Assembly: GCF_900156425.1 (NCBI RefSeq)
Contig: NZ_FTNO01000001.1
Coordinates: 806,001-870,000, forward strand
Direction: 5' to 3'
DNA length: 64,000 nucleotides
DNA from: Haladaptatus litoreus
GTDB taxonomy: Archaea; Halobacteriota; Halobacteria; Halobacteriales; Haladaptataceae
Shown: piece by piece, positions 41,061-48,886 of the stretch
Layout of the letters: every line of letters starts with the position of its first letter
How positions within the stretch are numbered: position 1 is the first letter of the stretch
Made by a program: the position numbers and the translations under genes
Notes under the pieces: model-generated
Told to the model about the DNA's origin: nothing
Database searches by the model: none
The model's input: the letters and a program-made list of their open reading frames with translations, nothing else

Positions 41061-41351
41061 ATGGCTGACGACAACGAGGACGAGAGTCCCGCCGTCGAAC
41101 TCGGAGAGCGCGAACCGGTCGAGGGTATCCCGGTCGCACGGGTTTCCTCCCGACTGCACTGGCCCGTTCAGAAAAGCGAAGTCGTCCGAAAGGAGGGCGA
41201 CGAGACGATTCGAACGCCCGACGGCCCGCGGACGCTCACCGACGTGCTGGAGGACGTTGACGAGACGTACTTCCAAACTGAACACGAGTTCACGGCGAAC
41301 ATTCGAGACGCTATCGGCACCGGCCCGATTCCGACTGCGGACGATTCGTGA
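41061..41351 (+). CDS. DUF5789-like haloarchaeal protein
   Basis: This is a 96-residue acidic protein. LHWPVQKSEVVRKEGDETIR, then LTDVLEDVDETYFQTEHEF and DAIGTG, match a small haloarchaeal family I recall as DUF5789. It looks like a helical domain with a conserved acidic tail. Its stop overlaps the next gene (CPBP) by 4 bases. The function is unknown. Confidence 0.7.
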   Translation: MADDNEDESPAVELGEREPVEGIPVARVSSRLHWPVQKSEVVRKEGDETIRTPDGPRTLTDVLEDVDETYFQTEHEFTANIRDAIGTGPIPTADDS

Positions 41352-42034
41352 GCATCGTTCGGACAGCAGAAGGGCGAACGCTCGGGCTGACGTGGGTACA
41401 GCTATCGCTCCTCGTCGGCGCACTGCTCACCGTCGCGTGGTCGTGGTGGGAAGTCCCGAGCGATAGCTTAAACGCCCGACTCGTCCGCGACGTGACGCTG
41501 TTCATCGCCATTCCGGGCGTGCTCGCGGTGACGCACGGACGGCATCTCGGCTATCGCATCGACCGCCGAGCGATTCGCAACAGCATTCTGCTGGCCGCAT
41601 TCGTGATTCCGTTTTACGTCGTCGGGTCGTCGCTTCCGTCGATTCGAACCTACTACCCGATGTGGGAGGCGACGCCCGCGTTCGGAAGTTTCGTCCCCCA
41701 CGCAATCAAACAGTTCATCGTCGTTCTGGCGGCTGAAACGTACTATCGGGGCTTGCTCTGTGTCGGCGTTCGGAAAATCGGATTCAAGAGCGTGTTCATC
41801 AGTCCCATCGTTTACGCGTTTCACCACCTCGGTAAACCGCCGATAGAACTCATCCTTTCCGGGCCAACCGACGTGCTGTTCGGCGCGGCGGATTACGACT
41901 GCAATTCCCTCCTTCCTTCGGTCGTGGCGCACGGACTCGGACTCGTTTTACTCGACTGGTTGGTACTCCACGACCCGTTGATTCGACCGGAGACGGTGCT
42001 CAACTGGCTATCGTGGCTTCCGATTCCGCTGTGA
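41348..42034 (+). CDS. CPBP-family intramembrane protease-like protein with altered motif 1
   Basis: This is a 228-residue protein with about six helices and a GTG start overlapping the previous stop. CPBP motif 1 normally reads EExxxRG. Here it is AAETYYRGLL, so the first Glu is Ala. Motif 2 (VYAFHHLGKP) and motif 3 (VVAHGLGLVLLD) both keep their His residues. Activity is therefore uncertain. The family includes CAAX-type and bacteriocin-processing proteases. It is translationally coupled to the DUF5789-like gene. Confidence 0.75.
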   Translation: MSIVRTAEGRTLGLTWVQLSLLVGALLTVAWSWWEVPSDSLNARLVRDVTLFIAIPGVLAVTHGRHLGYRIDRRAIRNSILLAAFVIPFYVVGSSLPSIRTYYPMWEATPAFGSFVPHAIKQFIVVLAAETYYRGLLCVGVRKIGFKSVFISPIVYAFHHLGKPPIELILSGPTDVLFGAADYDCNSLLPSVVAHGLGLVLLDWLVLHDPLIRPETVLNWLSWLPIPL

Positions 42035-42104
42035 GGGAAAATTCTGTCCCCGCCGCGACACCCGGAAGTTTAAATCGGATGCCGGAACCAGTGAGTGACG
42101 AGTA

Positions 42105-43079
42105 ATGGTGCATCTGGCTGAGCGGGTCGAAGACGAAGTCCCTCCGATGGCCGCGCTCGCCGTCGCAATCGTCGCCGTGAGTACGAGCGCGATTCTCATC
42201 GAACTCAGCGATGCGCCCAGCATCATCAAGGCATTCTACCGGGTGCTGTTCACGACGCTCCTGCTCGCGCCGCTCGCAGTCACGCGCTATCGTGACGACC
42301 TCAAAGCCTTCTCTCCTCGAGATTTTCTCATCGCAGTCGTCACCGGCGGCGCGCTCGCGGCCCACTTCGTGACGTGGTTCGAGAGTCTGGAGTGGACGAC
42401 AGTCGCCGCATCCGTGACGCTCGTGCAGTCACAACCGCTGTTCGTCGCCTTCGGCGCGTGGGCGCTACTGGACGAGCGGGTCACTCGGCGGACGGTCATC
42501 GGCATCGGCATCGCGCTGGTCGGAATGATCGGAATGTCGTTCGCCGAGGTGATTTCCGGTGCAGCAGTCGCCGGGAAAAATCCGCTGTACGGCAACGCGC
42601 TGGCAGTCGTCGGCGCAATCGCCGCGGCGGGATACGTCCTCGCGGGGCGGTCGCTCCGCCAGCGCGTGTCACTCGTTCCATACGTGACCGTCGTCTACAC
42701 CGTCTGCACGGTCGTCCTGTTCGGCGTCGCGCTGACGAGCGAGGCGACGATTGCGCTTACTGCCTATCCCCCAGTAGAGTGGCTTCTGTTTCTCGGAATG
42801 GCAGTCGGGCCGGGAATCTTCGGCCACACCGTCATCAACTGGGCGCTGAAATACGTCGAATCGAGCGTCGTCAGCGTCTCGCTCCTCGGCGAACCCCTCG
42901 GGAGCACCCTGCTCGCGCTTTTCATCCTCGGACAAGTTCCGGGAGGTGCGACTATTCTCGGTGGAATCGTCGTCCTCGGTGGAATCTACGTCACATCGAC
43001 TGCGAAGAGTGAGACTGCGGAGACGAGCGAACAGAAAATGCGACGGGAAACCGCGGAATCCGCCGAAAATCAGAATTGA
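42105..43079 (+). CDS. EamA/DMT family transporter
   Basis: This is a 324-residue protein with ten helices in two repeats. The first repeat has ALAVAIVAVSTSAILIELSD and later FESLEWTTVAASVTLVQSQP. The second repeats the pattern with LFLGMAVGPGIFGHTVINWA and SLLGEPLGSTLLALFILGQ. It probably exports amino acids or metabolites. The tail after residue 300 is charged and disordered. A TTTAAA-like element (42068-42074) is about 33 bases upstream of ATG 42105. Confidence 0.85.
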   Translation: MVHLAERVEDEVPPMAALAVAIVAVSTSAILIELSDAPSIIKAFYRVLFTTLLLAPLAVTRYRDDLKAFSPRDFLIAVVTGGALAAHFVTWFESLEWTTVAASVTLVQSQPLFVAFGAWALLDERVTRRTVIGIGIALVGMIGMSFAEVISGAAVAGKNPLYGNALAVVGAIAAAGYVLAGRSLRQRVSLVPYVTVVYTVCTVVLFGVALTSEATIALTAYPPVEWLLFLGMAVGPGIFGHTVINWALKYVESSVVSVSLLGEPLGSTLLALFILGQVPGGATILGGIVVLGGIYVTSTAKSETAETSEQKMRRETAESAENQN

Positions 43080-43086
43080 ATCGGCG

Positions 43087-43108
43087 CGAACTACGGGTCA
43101 GTAGTTCG
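43087..43108. terminator. Short hairpin overlapping the queC stop
   Basis: CGAACTAC-GGGTCA-GTAGTTCG has an 8-bp stem between the convergent EamA and queC genes and overlaps the last codons of queC. Confidence 0.4.
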
Positions 43109-43823
43109 GTCGCTTTTCGTACTCTATCGGGTCGCGCACGCCGATATTCTGGAACGCTTGCAGTCGGAACGCACAAGCGTCGCAGGTGCCACAGGCGGGT
43201 TCTTCCTCGCGGTAGCAACTCCACGTAAATTCGTAGGGAACGCCGAGGTCGGTTCCTCGTTCCGCGATGTCGGTTTTGCTCCACTCGACGAACGGCGCGA
43301 CGAGGTCGATGGTCGTGTCGTCTTTCGTCCCGACGTTCACTACCTGCTGAAACGCCTCGAAGAACGCCGGACGGCAGTCCGGATACCCAGAAAAATCCTC
43401 GCTGTGCGCGCCGATGAAGACGGCGTCGCAGTCGTTCGCTTCGGCACAGGAGACGGCCATCGAGAGCAGGTTCGCGTTGCGGAACGGAACGTAGGTGTCT
43501 GGCACCTCCTCGCTGTCCAAATCCGCGTCTTCGACAGCCATCTCGTCGTCCGTCAGGCTCGACCCGCCAATCGTGGCGAGATGGCTCGTTTCCACGTGAA
43601 GAAACGAAACGTCGAGTTCGTCGGCTTGCCGTTTCGCACACTCGAACTCCTTGCCTTCGGTTCGCTGGCCGTAGGAGGTGTGCATGAAGTATGGTTCGTA
43701 TCCCTGTTCTTGGGCCTCGTAGGCCGCAGTCGCGCTGTCCATCCCGCCGGAGGCGAGAATTAGGGCGCGTTTTGCGGTCGATTCGTCGGTGCTGTCGTCG
43801 TCTGTCGTCGTGTTGTGTGCCAT
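43098..43823 (-). CDS. queC: 7-cyano-7-deazaguanine synthase QueC
   Basis: It converts 7-carboxy-7-deazaguanine to preQ0 with ATP and ammonia. In archaea preQ0 is then inserted into tRNA as the precursor of archaeosine. The 241-residue protein has the PP-loop LILASGGMDSATAAYE (SGGxDS) near residue 24, PFRNANLLSMAVSCAEA, GAHSEDFSGYPDCRP, and the zinc site CYREEEPACGTCDACAFR with four Cys. It starts at 43823 and is the last of three que genes on the minus strand. Confidence 0.96.
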   Translation of the reverse strand: MAHNTTTDDDSTDESTAKRALILASGGMDSATAAYEAQEQGYEPYFMHTSYGQRTEGKEFECAKRQADELDVSFLHVETSHLATIGGSSLTDDEMAVEDADLDSEEVPDTYVPFRNANLLSMAVSCAEANDCDAVFIGAHSEDFSGYPDCRPAFFEAFQQVVNVGTKDDTTIDLVAPFVEWSKTDIAERGTDLGVPYEFTWSCYREEEPACGTCDACAFRLQAFQNIGVRDPIEYEKRPNY

Positions 43824-43833
43824 TTTCAAACCC

Positions 43834-44598
43834 TCACGTTCCCGGTGCGTCGTTCCACAAATCGACGTGCAGTCGCGGGGTGTATCGGTAGCCGTACTCC
43901 ATCGCCAGTTCCGCAACTCGTTCGCGGTTTTCGTCCAATCGTTCGCGGGTCGCTCCCTCCGGCATCAGCAGGACATCTGTGTCACGAATTGGTGCATCGG
44001 CGGCGTCACGGATTTTCGAAACCAGCGTTTCGATTTCTTCCAAATCCGATTCGTCCGTGACGACGAACTTCAGTTGCGTTTCGTAGCTATCCACGAATTT
44101 CGCGAGCGCGTCGATGTCGATTCGCCGTTCTTCGTGGCGCTCCGCCCACTCACCGTCGCCCTTCGGGTCGCGTTCCGCAGTCGGCGTCGAGGACGCGAGT
44201 TTGGGGCTGATACTCGCCAAATCGATGGCCGTGTCTCGAAAGAGGGTCCCGTTCGTCTCGACTGTCGTGTGATAGCCCGCGTCGGAAAGTCGGTCGAGCA
44301 GGATGTTCGTTTCTTCGTGAACCAGCGGTTCACCGCCCGTGACGACGACGTGATTCGCGTCGTAGGATTCGACCTCCTTGACGATTTCGGTAATCGTCAT
44401 CTGCGCATGCGTCGGTTCCCACGACGTGTGATAGGAGTCACAGAACCAACAGCGCAAATTACAGCCGCTAGTTCTGACAAAGACGGTCGGGACTCCCGCC
44501 AATTTTCCCTCTCCCTGAAGCGAGTAGAACAACTCGTTGATGGGAAGAGAGTGGGCTTCTGTTTTCGTATCCGTTCCCGCATCGGCGTTCACCGGCAT
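43834..44598 (-). CDS. queE: 7-carboxy-7-deazaguanine synthase QueE
   Basis: This radical SAM enzyme makes 7-carboxy-7-deazaguanine from 6-carboxytetrahydropterin. The 254-residue protein carries RTSGCNLRCWFCDSYHTSW, the CxxxCxxC iron-sulfur motif near residues 43-50, and VVTGGEPLVHEETNIL, the GGE SAM motif. It starts 2 bases after the queD stop and 10 bases before queC, so the three are one operon. Confidence 0.95.
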   Translation of the reverse strand: MPVNADAGTDTKTEAHSLPINELFYSLQGEGKLAGVPTVFVRTSGCNLRCWFCDSYHTSWEPTHAQMTITEIVKEVESYDANHVVVTGGEPLVHEETNILLDRLSDAGYHTTVETNGTLFRDTAIDLASISPKLASSTPTAERDPKGDGEWAERHEERRIDIDALAKFVDSYETQLKFVVTDESDLEEIETLVSKIRDAADAPIRDTDVLLMPEGATRERLDENRERVAELAMEYGYRYTPRLHVDLWNDAPGT

Positions 44599-44600
44599 GG

Positions 44601-45038
44601 TTACACCGGGCCGCCACAGAGTTCCGCCGTTTCACCCACCGTGACTCCGACGTCGGAAACGGTGTCCGGCAGTTCTTCCCGAAGTCGGCGTTCGAGTTCC
44701 AAACTCATGACTTCGGCCGTCGGTGGTGAGTCGAACACCACGACAGAATCCGAATCGCCGCTTTCTTCGAAGGCGTCGATAAGTGGGTCACCTTCCTCCA
44801 GTAGGAATCGATGGTCCCACTCGGATATTATCGTAGTAATCTCACCCTTATCCACGACCCATCCTTCCTCGGTGAGTTCGCCAGTGATGGTCACCTCGAT
44901 TTCGTAGTTGTGGCCGTGGGGTCGGCTACATTTCCCGTCGTGATGGAGCAGTCGATGGCCGGTACTGATTCGAATCGGGCGGTCGCGTCCGATGTGGAGA
45001 GTTCGCTTTGGAGATGATTCCAATACAGACTCAGGCAT
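44601..45038 (-). CDS. queD: 6-carboxytetrahydropterin synthase QueD
   Basis: This is the first committed enzyme after GTP cyclohydrolase in the deazaguanine pathway. The 145-residue protein has HHDGKCSRPHGHNYEIEVTI with the catalytic Cys and the zinc-binding His-x-His, and VVFDSPPTAEVMSLELERRL near the end. A BoxA (CTTAAGTA on the minus strand, about 45061-45068) is 27 bases upstream. It is the promoter-proximal gene of the queD-queE-queC operon. Confidence 0.95.
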   Translation of the reverse strand: MPESVLESSPKRTLHIGRDRPIRISTGHRLLHHDGKCSRPHGHNYEIEVTITGELTEEGWVVDKGEITTIISEWDHRFLLEEGDPLIDAFEESGDSDSVVVFDSPPTAEVMSLELERRLREELPDTVSDVGVTVGETAELCGGPV

Positions 45039-45093
45039 ATTCGGAGATTATCTGGAGAATACTTAAGCTATGCCACTTGGAGCCGGTGGGCGA

Positions 45094-45198
45094 CTACAGC
45101 AGTCGGCGCAGGATTCGCAGTGGGAGCGTGATGATTGCGATGATGACGTTGATTATCGAACGAAGCACCGAGCGGATGGGGGTCAGTATAGACAGCAT
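45094..45198 (-). CDS. Candidate 34-residue amphipathic/hydrophobic peptide
   Basis: ATG 45198 to TAG 45094 gives a 34-residue peptide starting MLSILTPIRSVLRSIINV and ending ITLPLRILRRLL. It is basic and hydrophobic with a regular spacing of Ile, Leu and Arg, and would form a membrane-associated helix. Such composition is unlike the acidic bulk proteome. Its promoter is not clear. It lies between queD and tRNA-Glu. It could be chance, so confidence is low. Confidence 0.35.
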   Translation of the reverse strand: MLSILTPIRSVLRSIINVIIAIITLPLRILRRLL

Positions 45199-45304
45199 GC
45201 GCTGAAAAATTAGTTGCGAAGAGGCTGGTCGTTGTGGTTGCACATGCAAGGGATCATCTGCTCAAATCCCAGAGCGTCCGCTTTTCCTCGTTGTACTCGG
45301 AAAA

Positions 45305-45325
45305 TGCTCCGTCAGGGATTCGAAC
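45305..45325 (-). repeat. Duplicate of the tRNA-Glu 3' end
   Basis: Twenty-one bases are identical to the last 21 bases of tRNA-Glu(CTC) (45435-45455), in the same orientation and 109 bases downstream of it in the tRNA direction. It covers the acceptor 3' strand plus part of the T-arm, exactly the segment that integrative elements duplicate. Beyond the 21 bases the sequence diverges at once. Confidence 0.7.
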
Positions 45326-45434
45326 TCGTCAAGACGTTCCGGGCATGCGGCTTTCGGCCGTACCGGGCCTGCGACTCGCTTGCTCGAATCCCTTCCGTGC
45401 GCGCTCTTTTCCGTCACTTCGTTCCGCAAAAGAG

Positions 45435-45509
45435 TGCTCCGTCAGGGATTCGAACCCTGGTCCTTGCCGTGAGAGGGCAAGATGATTGGCCGGACTACAC
45501 CAACGGAGC
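45435..45509 (-). tRNA. tRNA-Glu (anticodon CTC)
   Basis: A 75-base cloverleaf on the minus strand. The acceptor stem pairs GCTCCGT with ACGGAGC, with discriminator A. The T-arm is CAGGG-TTCGAAT-CCCTG. The anticodon stem TTGCC/GGCAA encloses the loop CTCTCAC, which places CTC at 34-36. CCA is not encoded. No intron is visible. Confidence 0.93.
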
Positions 45510-45638
45510 GCATTCTTCGATAATCGCACGGACTGTTTAACAGTTGCGTTTTGGCGACACTGTGGCCCGGGATGGCATATTCAGACCCGCGAACAGACAC
45601 GGCTCGACGTACAACCGACCAGCAAAAAAGATGGCTCG

Positions 45639-46805
45639 TCAGCGGTCGAGTGGCGACCCGGCGGCATCTGGTTCGTGACCGTCCAAACTGATGATATTCT
45701 CCCTGCCGACGCGGAGTTTGCTGATTTCGCCTTCGTCTTCCATCTCGGAGAGGAGCATGCTCACTTTGGATTTCGACCAACCGGTTTCATCCACGATGTT
45801 CACCTGCTTCATCCGACCGCCGTTTTCGCGGAGCAGTTTCTTCACGCGGGCCTCGTCGGTTAGTAGTTCCTCGTCGCTGACCGCCGGTTTGGCGCTCCCG
45901 CCGCTGTTCGATTCCGGTGTCGTCGCACCACCGCCGCCACCGCGGGGAGTGCTCTGAGTGGACGAAAGCGAGCCGAGGTTGCCTTGTCGCCACGCAAACA
46001 CCGCGGCCAATCCAATGAGCAGGACGACGGCGGCGATGAACAACATCATCGGTGACTGTGCGTTCGGCTCTTCACCGCCGCTTCCCGGTGGAGCACCGGC
46101 ACCCGGGGTTGTCGTCCCCGAGACAGTCGTCGTTTCTTGGACGGAGTTGAACGTTACTTTCGGTCGCTGGTCGTTGAATTCGTATGGGCCGCTCCACGAG
46201 ACGGTGTCACTTCCCGCGAGCGTCTCGTCGGTCATATTCCGCTGTCCCGCCGGTCCCGCAGATTCGAATATCATCCCTTCTTCGGGTTCGACGACGAGGG
46301 TTTGGTTCTCCCCGAGATAGAGACCACCTTTGAACACGTCGCCGATAACGATGGAACCGGAGTCCTGTGCGGCGAAGGAACTCCATTTGAACGACATTTC
46401 AACGATACCGCGGTTCTTGTTCAGACCGCCACCGCCAATATAGGCATTTTTCGAGAAGTTTTCGGCCTTCATCACCCTCCCAGTTGCGTTTCCACCCGTT
46501 TTAGTCAATTCGACGGCGTTCTTCTGAAAGTCCGTGTAGAGTTCCGTCTGCGAGTTATTGAACTCCTGTGCGAACTGTTGGAACTGGGTTCGTTCCTGCT
46601 CGTTGGCTAAGGTTCGTTCGTACCGAAACGTCCATTGAGCAGACCCGTTGTCGTAGACCAAAATGTGAAATTCGACATCGTCGAACTCCTGGGAGGTTGT
46701 AATCGTCTGCGGTGTCGTCGGGGCGTCGCTCTGAGTCGCGCCAGGCGCGGAGAGCGACGCGATGAGCAACACCGCGATGAGGCCGACAGCCAGAAGCCGT
46801 CTCAT
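45639..46805 (-). CDS. Exported, membrane-anchored winged-helix protein (DUF7345/DUF7343-like)
   Basis: This is a 388-residue protein. An N-terminal signal peptide (LLAVGLIAVLLIASLSAPGA) leads to an extracellular beta-rich domain of about 200 residues (AQWTFRYERTLANEQERTQF). A Ser/Gly/Pro-rich linker and a single helix (MMLFIAAVVLLIGLAAVFAW, about 258-278) follow. A cytoplasmic winged helix is at the C-terminus (LLRENGGRMKQVNIVDETGW then SKVSMLLSEMEDEGEISKL). The layout is a one-component sensor that passes a signal across the membrane to DNA. A TATA element (46830-46836) is about 28 bases upstream of 46805. What it senses is unknown. Confidence 0.8.
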   Translation of the reverse strand: MRRLLAVGLIAVLLIASLSAPGATQSDAPTTPQTITTSQEFDDVEFHILVYDNGSAQWTFRYERTLANEQERTQFQQFAQEFNNSQTELYTDFQKNAVELTKTGGNATGRVMKAENFSKNAYIGGGGLNKNRGIVEMSFKWSSFAAQDSGSIVIGDVFKGGLYLGENQTLVVEPEEGMIFESAGPAGQRNMTDETLAGSDTVSWSGPYEFNDQRPKVTFNSVQETTTVSGTTTPGAGAPPGSGGEEPNAQSPMMLFIAAVVLLIGLAAVFAWRQGNLGSLSSTQSTPRGGGGGATTPESNSGGSAKPAVSDEELLTDEARVKKLLRENGGRMKQVNIVDETGWSKSKVSMLLSEMEDEGEISKLRVGRENIISLDGHEPDAAGSPLDR

Positions 46806-46829
46806 GTACATTATTCGTCCATGCCCGGA

Positions 46830-46836
46830 TATAAAA
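46830..46836 (-). promoter_or_regulatory. BoxA of the membrane-anchored winged-helix gene
   Basis: TTTTATA on the minus strand is centred 28 bases upstream of ATG 46805 (22 bases from 46811), favouring the shorter start. Confidence 0.55.
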
Positions 46837-46856
46837 GACCTTGTGACGTGCGCGCG

Positions 46857-48008
46857 TCACCGAACAATGGTTCCACGTGACACGACACGTGTTGGCGATT
46901 GCCACGTAGTTACGTCCTCACGGGGGTCAGCGTCGAGGACGACGAGGTCTGCCCGACATCCTTCTTCGACTAGTCCGACATCCGACAGTCCAAGCAGGTC
47001 TGCGGCGTTGACCGTCGCGGCTTCCATCGCATGCTCCGGCGTCAGTCCGTACTCAACCATCAGTTCCAGTTCCTCCGGAATCTCGCCGTGGAAGTTGAAC
47101 GGCGTCCCGGCGTCGGTTCCCATCGCGATTTTCACGTCCGCGTCGAGTGCGTACTCGAACGCATCCGTCATCGCGTTCGCGGCCTCTTCTCCTTTCTCGA
47201 CGGCGTATTCGGGAATTCCCGCCTCGACACCTTCCGTCAAAATTCCGTGCGATGCTTTGACGGTCGGAACCCAGTACGTTCCTTTCTCGGCCATCAGTTC
47301 CGCCGCGTCTCTATCCATGAACGTGCCGTGTTCGATGCTCGAAATCCCAGCACGAACTGCGTTTTTGATACCTTCTGTTCCGTGGGCGTGGGCCGCGGTC
47401 GGGACGTATTTCGCACTCGCGGCCTCGACGAGAGCAGTCAGTTCGTCTTCGTCCAGTTCGGGCGCGCCGGTAATCGCGCCCTCGGTGAGAACCCCGCCGG
47501 TTGCCATACATTTGATAACGTCCGCGCCGCGCTTGAGTTGCTCTCTGACCGCCTTTCTGACTTCCGCGGAACCGTCCGCTTCGCGTCCGAACCAGTGGCC
47601 GTGGCCGCCGGTCATCACGACGTTTTCCCCGCAGGCGACCACCTGCGGGCCGTCGAGGACGCCTTCATCGACCGCCTCGCCCGCGTCGATTGCGAGTGAC
47701 CTCGGCGCGCCGAGGTCGCGGACGGCCGTCACGCCCGCTTCCAGTGCCGACCTGAGATTTGCGGCCGCTCGGTAAGCGAGCATCGTTTCGTTGTCGTCCA
47801 CGATGGAGGTCACGTCCGGGCGTCCGTCCATCATCAGGTGAACGTGCGCGTCGATGAGTCCCGGCGCGACGAACTTCCCGCTGGCGTCGATTTCCTCGTC
47901 GGCATCGGGCGCGTCCCCCACGGAGACGATTGTTCCGTCTTCGACTGCCACGTCAGCTTCCCTGATTCCGTTTGCATCCACCACGTCCGCACCGCGGAGT
48001 ACGAGCAT
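46857..48008 (-). CDS. Amidohydrolase family protein (imidazolonepropionase/prolidase-like)
   Basis: This is a 383-residue metal-dependent hydrolase: GLIDAHVHLMMDGRPD with the HxH near residue 53, DVIKCMATGGVLTEG with the bridging Lys, HAHGTEGIKNAVRAG and SIEHGTFMDRD with the next two His, and MGTDAGTPFNFHGE with the Asp. All metal and catalytic residues look intact. Members of this branch act as carnosinase-like or Xaa-Pro dipeptidases, imidazolonepropionase-like enzymes or prolidases. The substrate is not certain. It is divergent from the SDR gene at 48132. Confidence 0.88.
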   Translation of the reverse strand: MLVLRGADVVDANGIREADVAVEDGTIVSVGDAPDADEEIDASGKFVAPGLIDAHVHLMMDGRPDVTSIVDDNETMLAYRAAANLRSALEAGVTAVRDLGAPRSLAIDAGEAVDEGVLDGPQVVACGENVVMTGGHGHWFGREADGSAEVRKAVREQLKRGADVIKCMATGGVLTEGAITGAPELDEDELTALVEAASAKYVPTAAHAHGTEGIKNAVRAGISSIEHGTFMDRDAAELMAEKGTYWVPTVKASHGILTEGVEAGIPEYAVEKGEEAANAMTDAFEYALDADVKIAMGTDAGTPFNFHGEIPEELELMVEYGLTPEHAMEAATVNAADLLGLSDVGLVEEGCRADLVVLDADPREDVTTWQSPTRVVSRGTIVR

Positions 48009-48131
48009 TACGCAGCATGTGAATCGCTACCAAGAAAACTGTCTGGGTCGCGGCAGGGAACGGAGAGTGACTCGGCGACGTTCGTCGGTAACAGGGGAAA
48101 GAACGAACCTTCCCGACGAAGAACGAAAGGT

Positions 48132-48872
48132 ATGGCAGAAACACCACTCTCCGGAAAGAGCGCGTTGATAACGGGTGCGAGTTCGGGTATCGGACAGGCG
48201 ACCGCCCACGCCCTCGCGCGAGACGGAGCGCGCGTCGCGCTCTCGGCGCGGCGCGCGGGAAAACTGACCGAAATCGCGGAAACACTCGAATCGGAGTACG
48301 ACGCCGAAACGCACGTCTGCCCCGCAGACGTGCGCGACGAGGACGCCGTTTCTTCGATGGTCGATGAGACTGCATCCGAGTTCGGTGGCTTGGACATCCT
48401 CGTAAACAACGCCGGACTCGCGCGCGGAGAGTTGGTAGACGACCTCTCGACGGAGGAGTTTCGAACCATGCAGGAGACGAACGTCGATGGCGTCTTTTTT
48501 GCGACGAGAACTGCACTTCCCCACCTGCGCGAATCGGGCGGAAACCTGATTTTCGTCGGCAGTTTCGCGGGCCAGTATCCGCGGCCGTTCAATCCGGTCT
48601 ACGCCGCGACGAAGTGGTGGGTTCGCGGGTTCGCGCACAGTCTGGAGGGTCAGGTCGGAGACGACGACGTAGCGGTTACCGTAGTCAATCCGTCCGAAGT
48701 CCGCACCGAGTTCGGCTCCGCGTATGGCGAATCGTTCGAAGAGCGATTCGCCGAGGGAGAGGTAACCGAACCAGAAGAAGTCGCGGACGCCATCGTCTTC
48801 GCAGCGAAGATGGAGAACTCGACCGTCAGCGAACTCGACGTGTACCGCCGGGATAAATTCACCAGTTTCTGA
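48132..48872 (+). CDS. Short-chain dehydrogenase/reductase
   Basis: This is a 246-residue classical SDR: LITGASSGIGQATAHALAR, NNAGLARGELVDDLS, then the catalytic Ser in IFVGSFAGQYP and YAATKWWVRGF with YxxxK. ATG 48132 (MAETPLSGKS) is used because it starts right before the first strand. It is convergent with the FAD/Fe-S dehydrogenase (14 bases between stops). Substrate and cofactor are unclear. Confidence 0.9.
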   Translation: MAETPLSGKSALITGASSGIGQATAHALARDGARVALSARRAGKLTEIAETLESEYDAETHVCPADVRDEDAVSSMVDETASEFGGLDILVNNAGLARGELVDDLSTEEFRTMQETNVDGVFFATRTALPHLRESGGNLIFVGSFAGQYPRPFNPVYAATKWWVRGFAHSLEGQVGDDDVAVTVVNPSEVRTEFGSAYGESFEERFAEGEVTEPEEVADAIVFAAKMENSTVSELDVYRRDKFTSF

Positions 48873-48886
48873 CGGTCACATTCTAC

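Larger units (their letters stand above)
45039..45434. other. Spacer with a possible small ORF and a copy of the tRNA-Glu 3' end
   Basis: About 400 bases lie between queD and tRNA-Glu. It carries the queD promoter, a candidate 34-codon ORF (45094-45198) and a 21-base exact copy of the 3' end of the tRNA gene (45305-45325). The remainder (45326-45434) is GC-rich, non-coding and has no integrase or transposase remnant that I can see. Confidence 0.5.

Noticed and set aside
45214-45540. Plus-strand open frames through the tRNA-Glu region
   Set aside because: They run through the tRNA and the duplicated 3' end and give the familiar artefact peptide RIRTLVLAVRGQDDW-type sequence seen when tRNA genes are translated.
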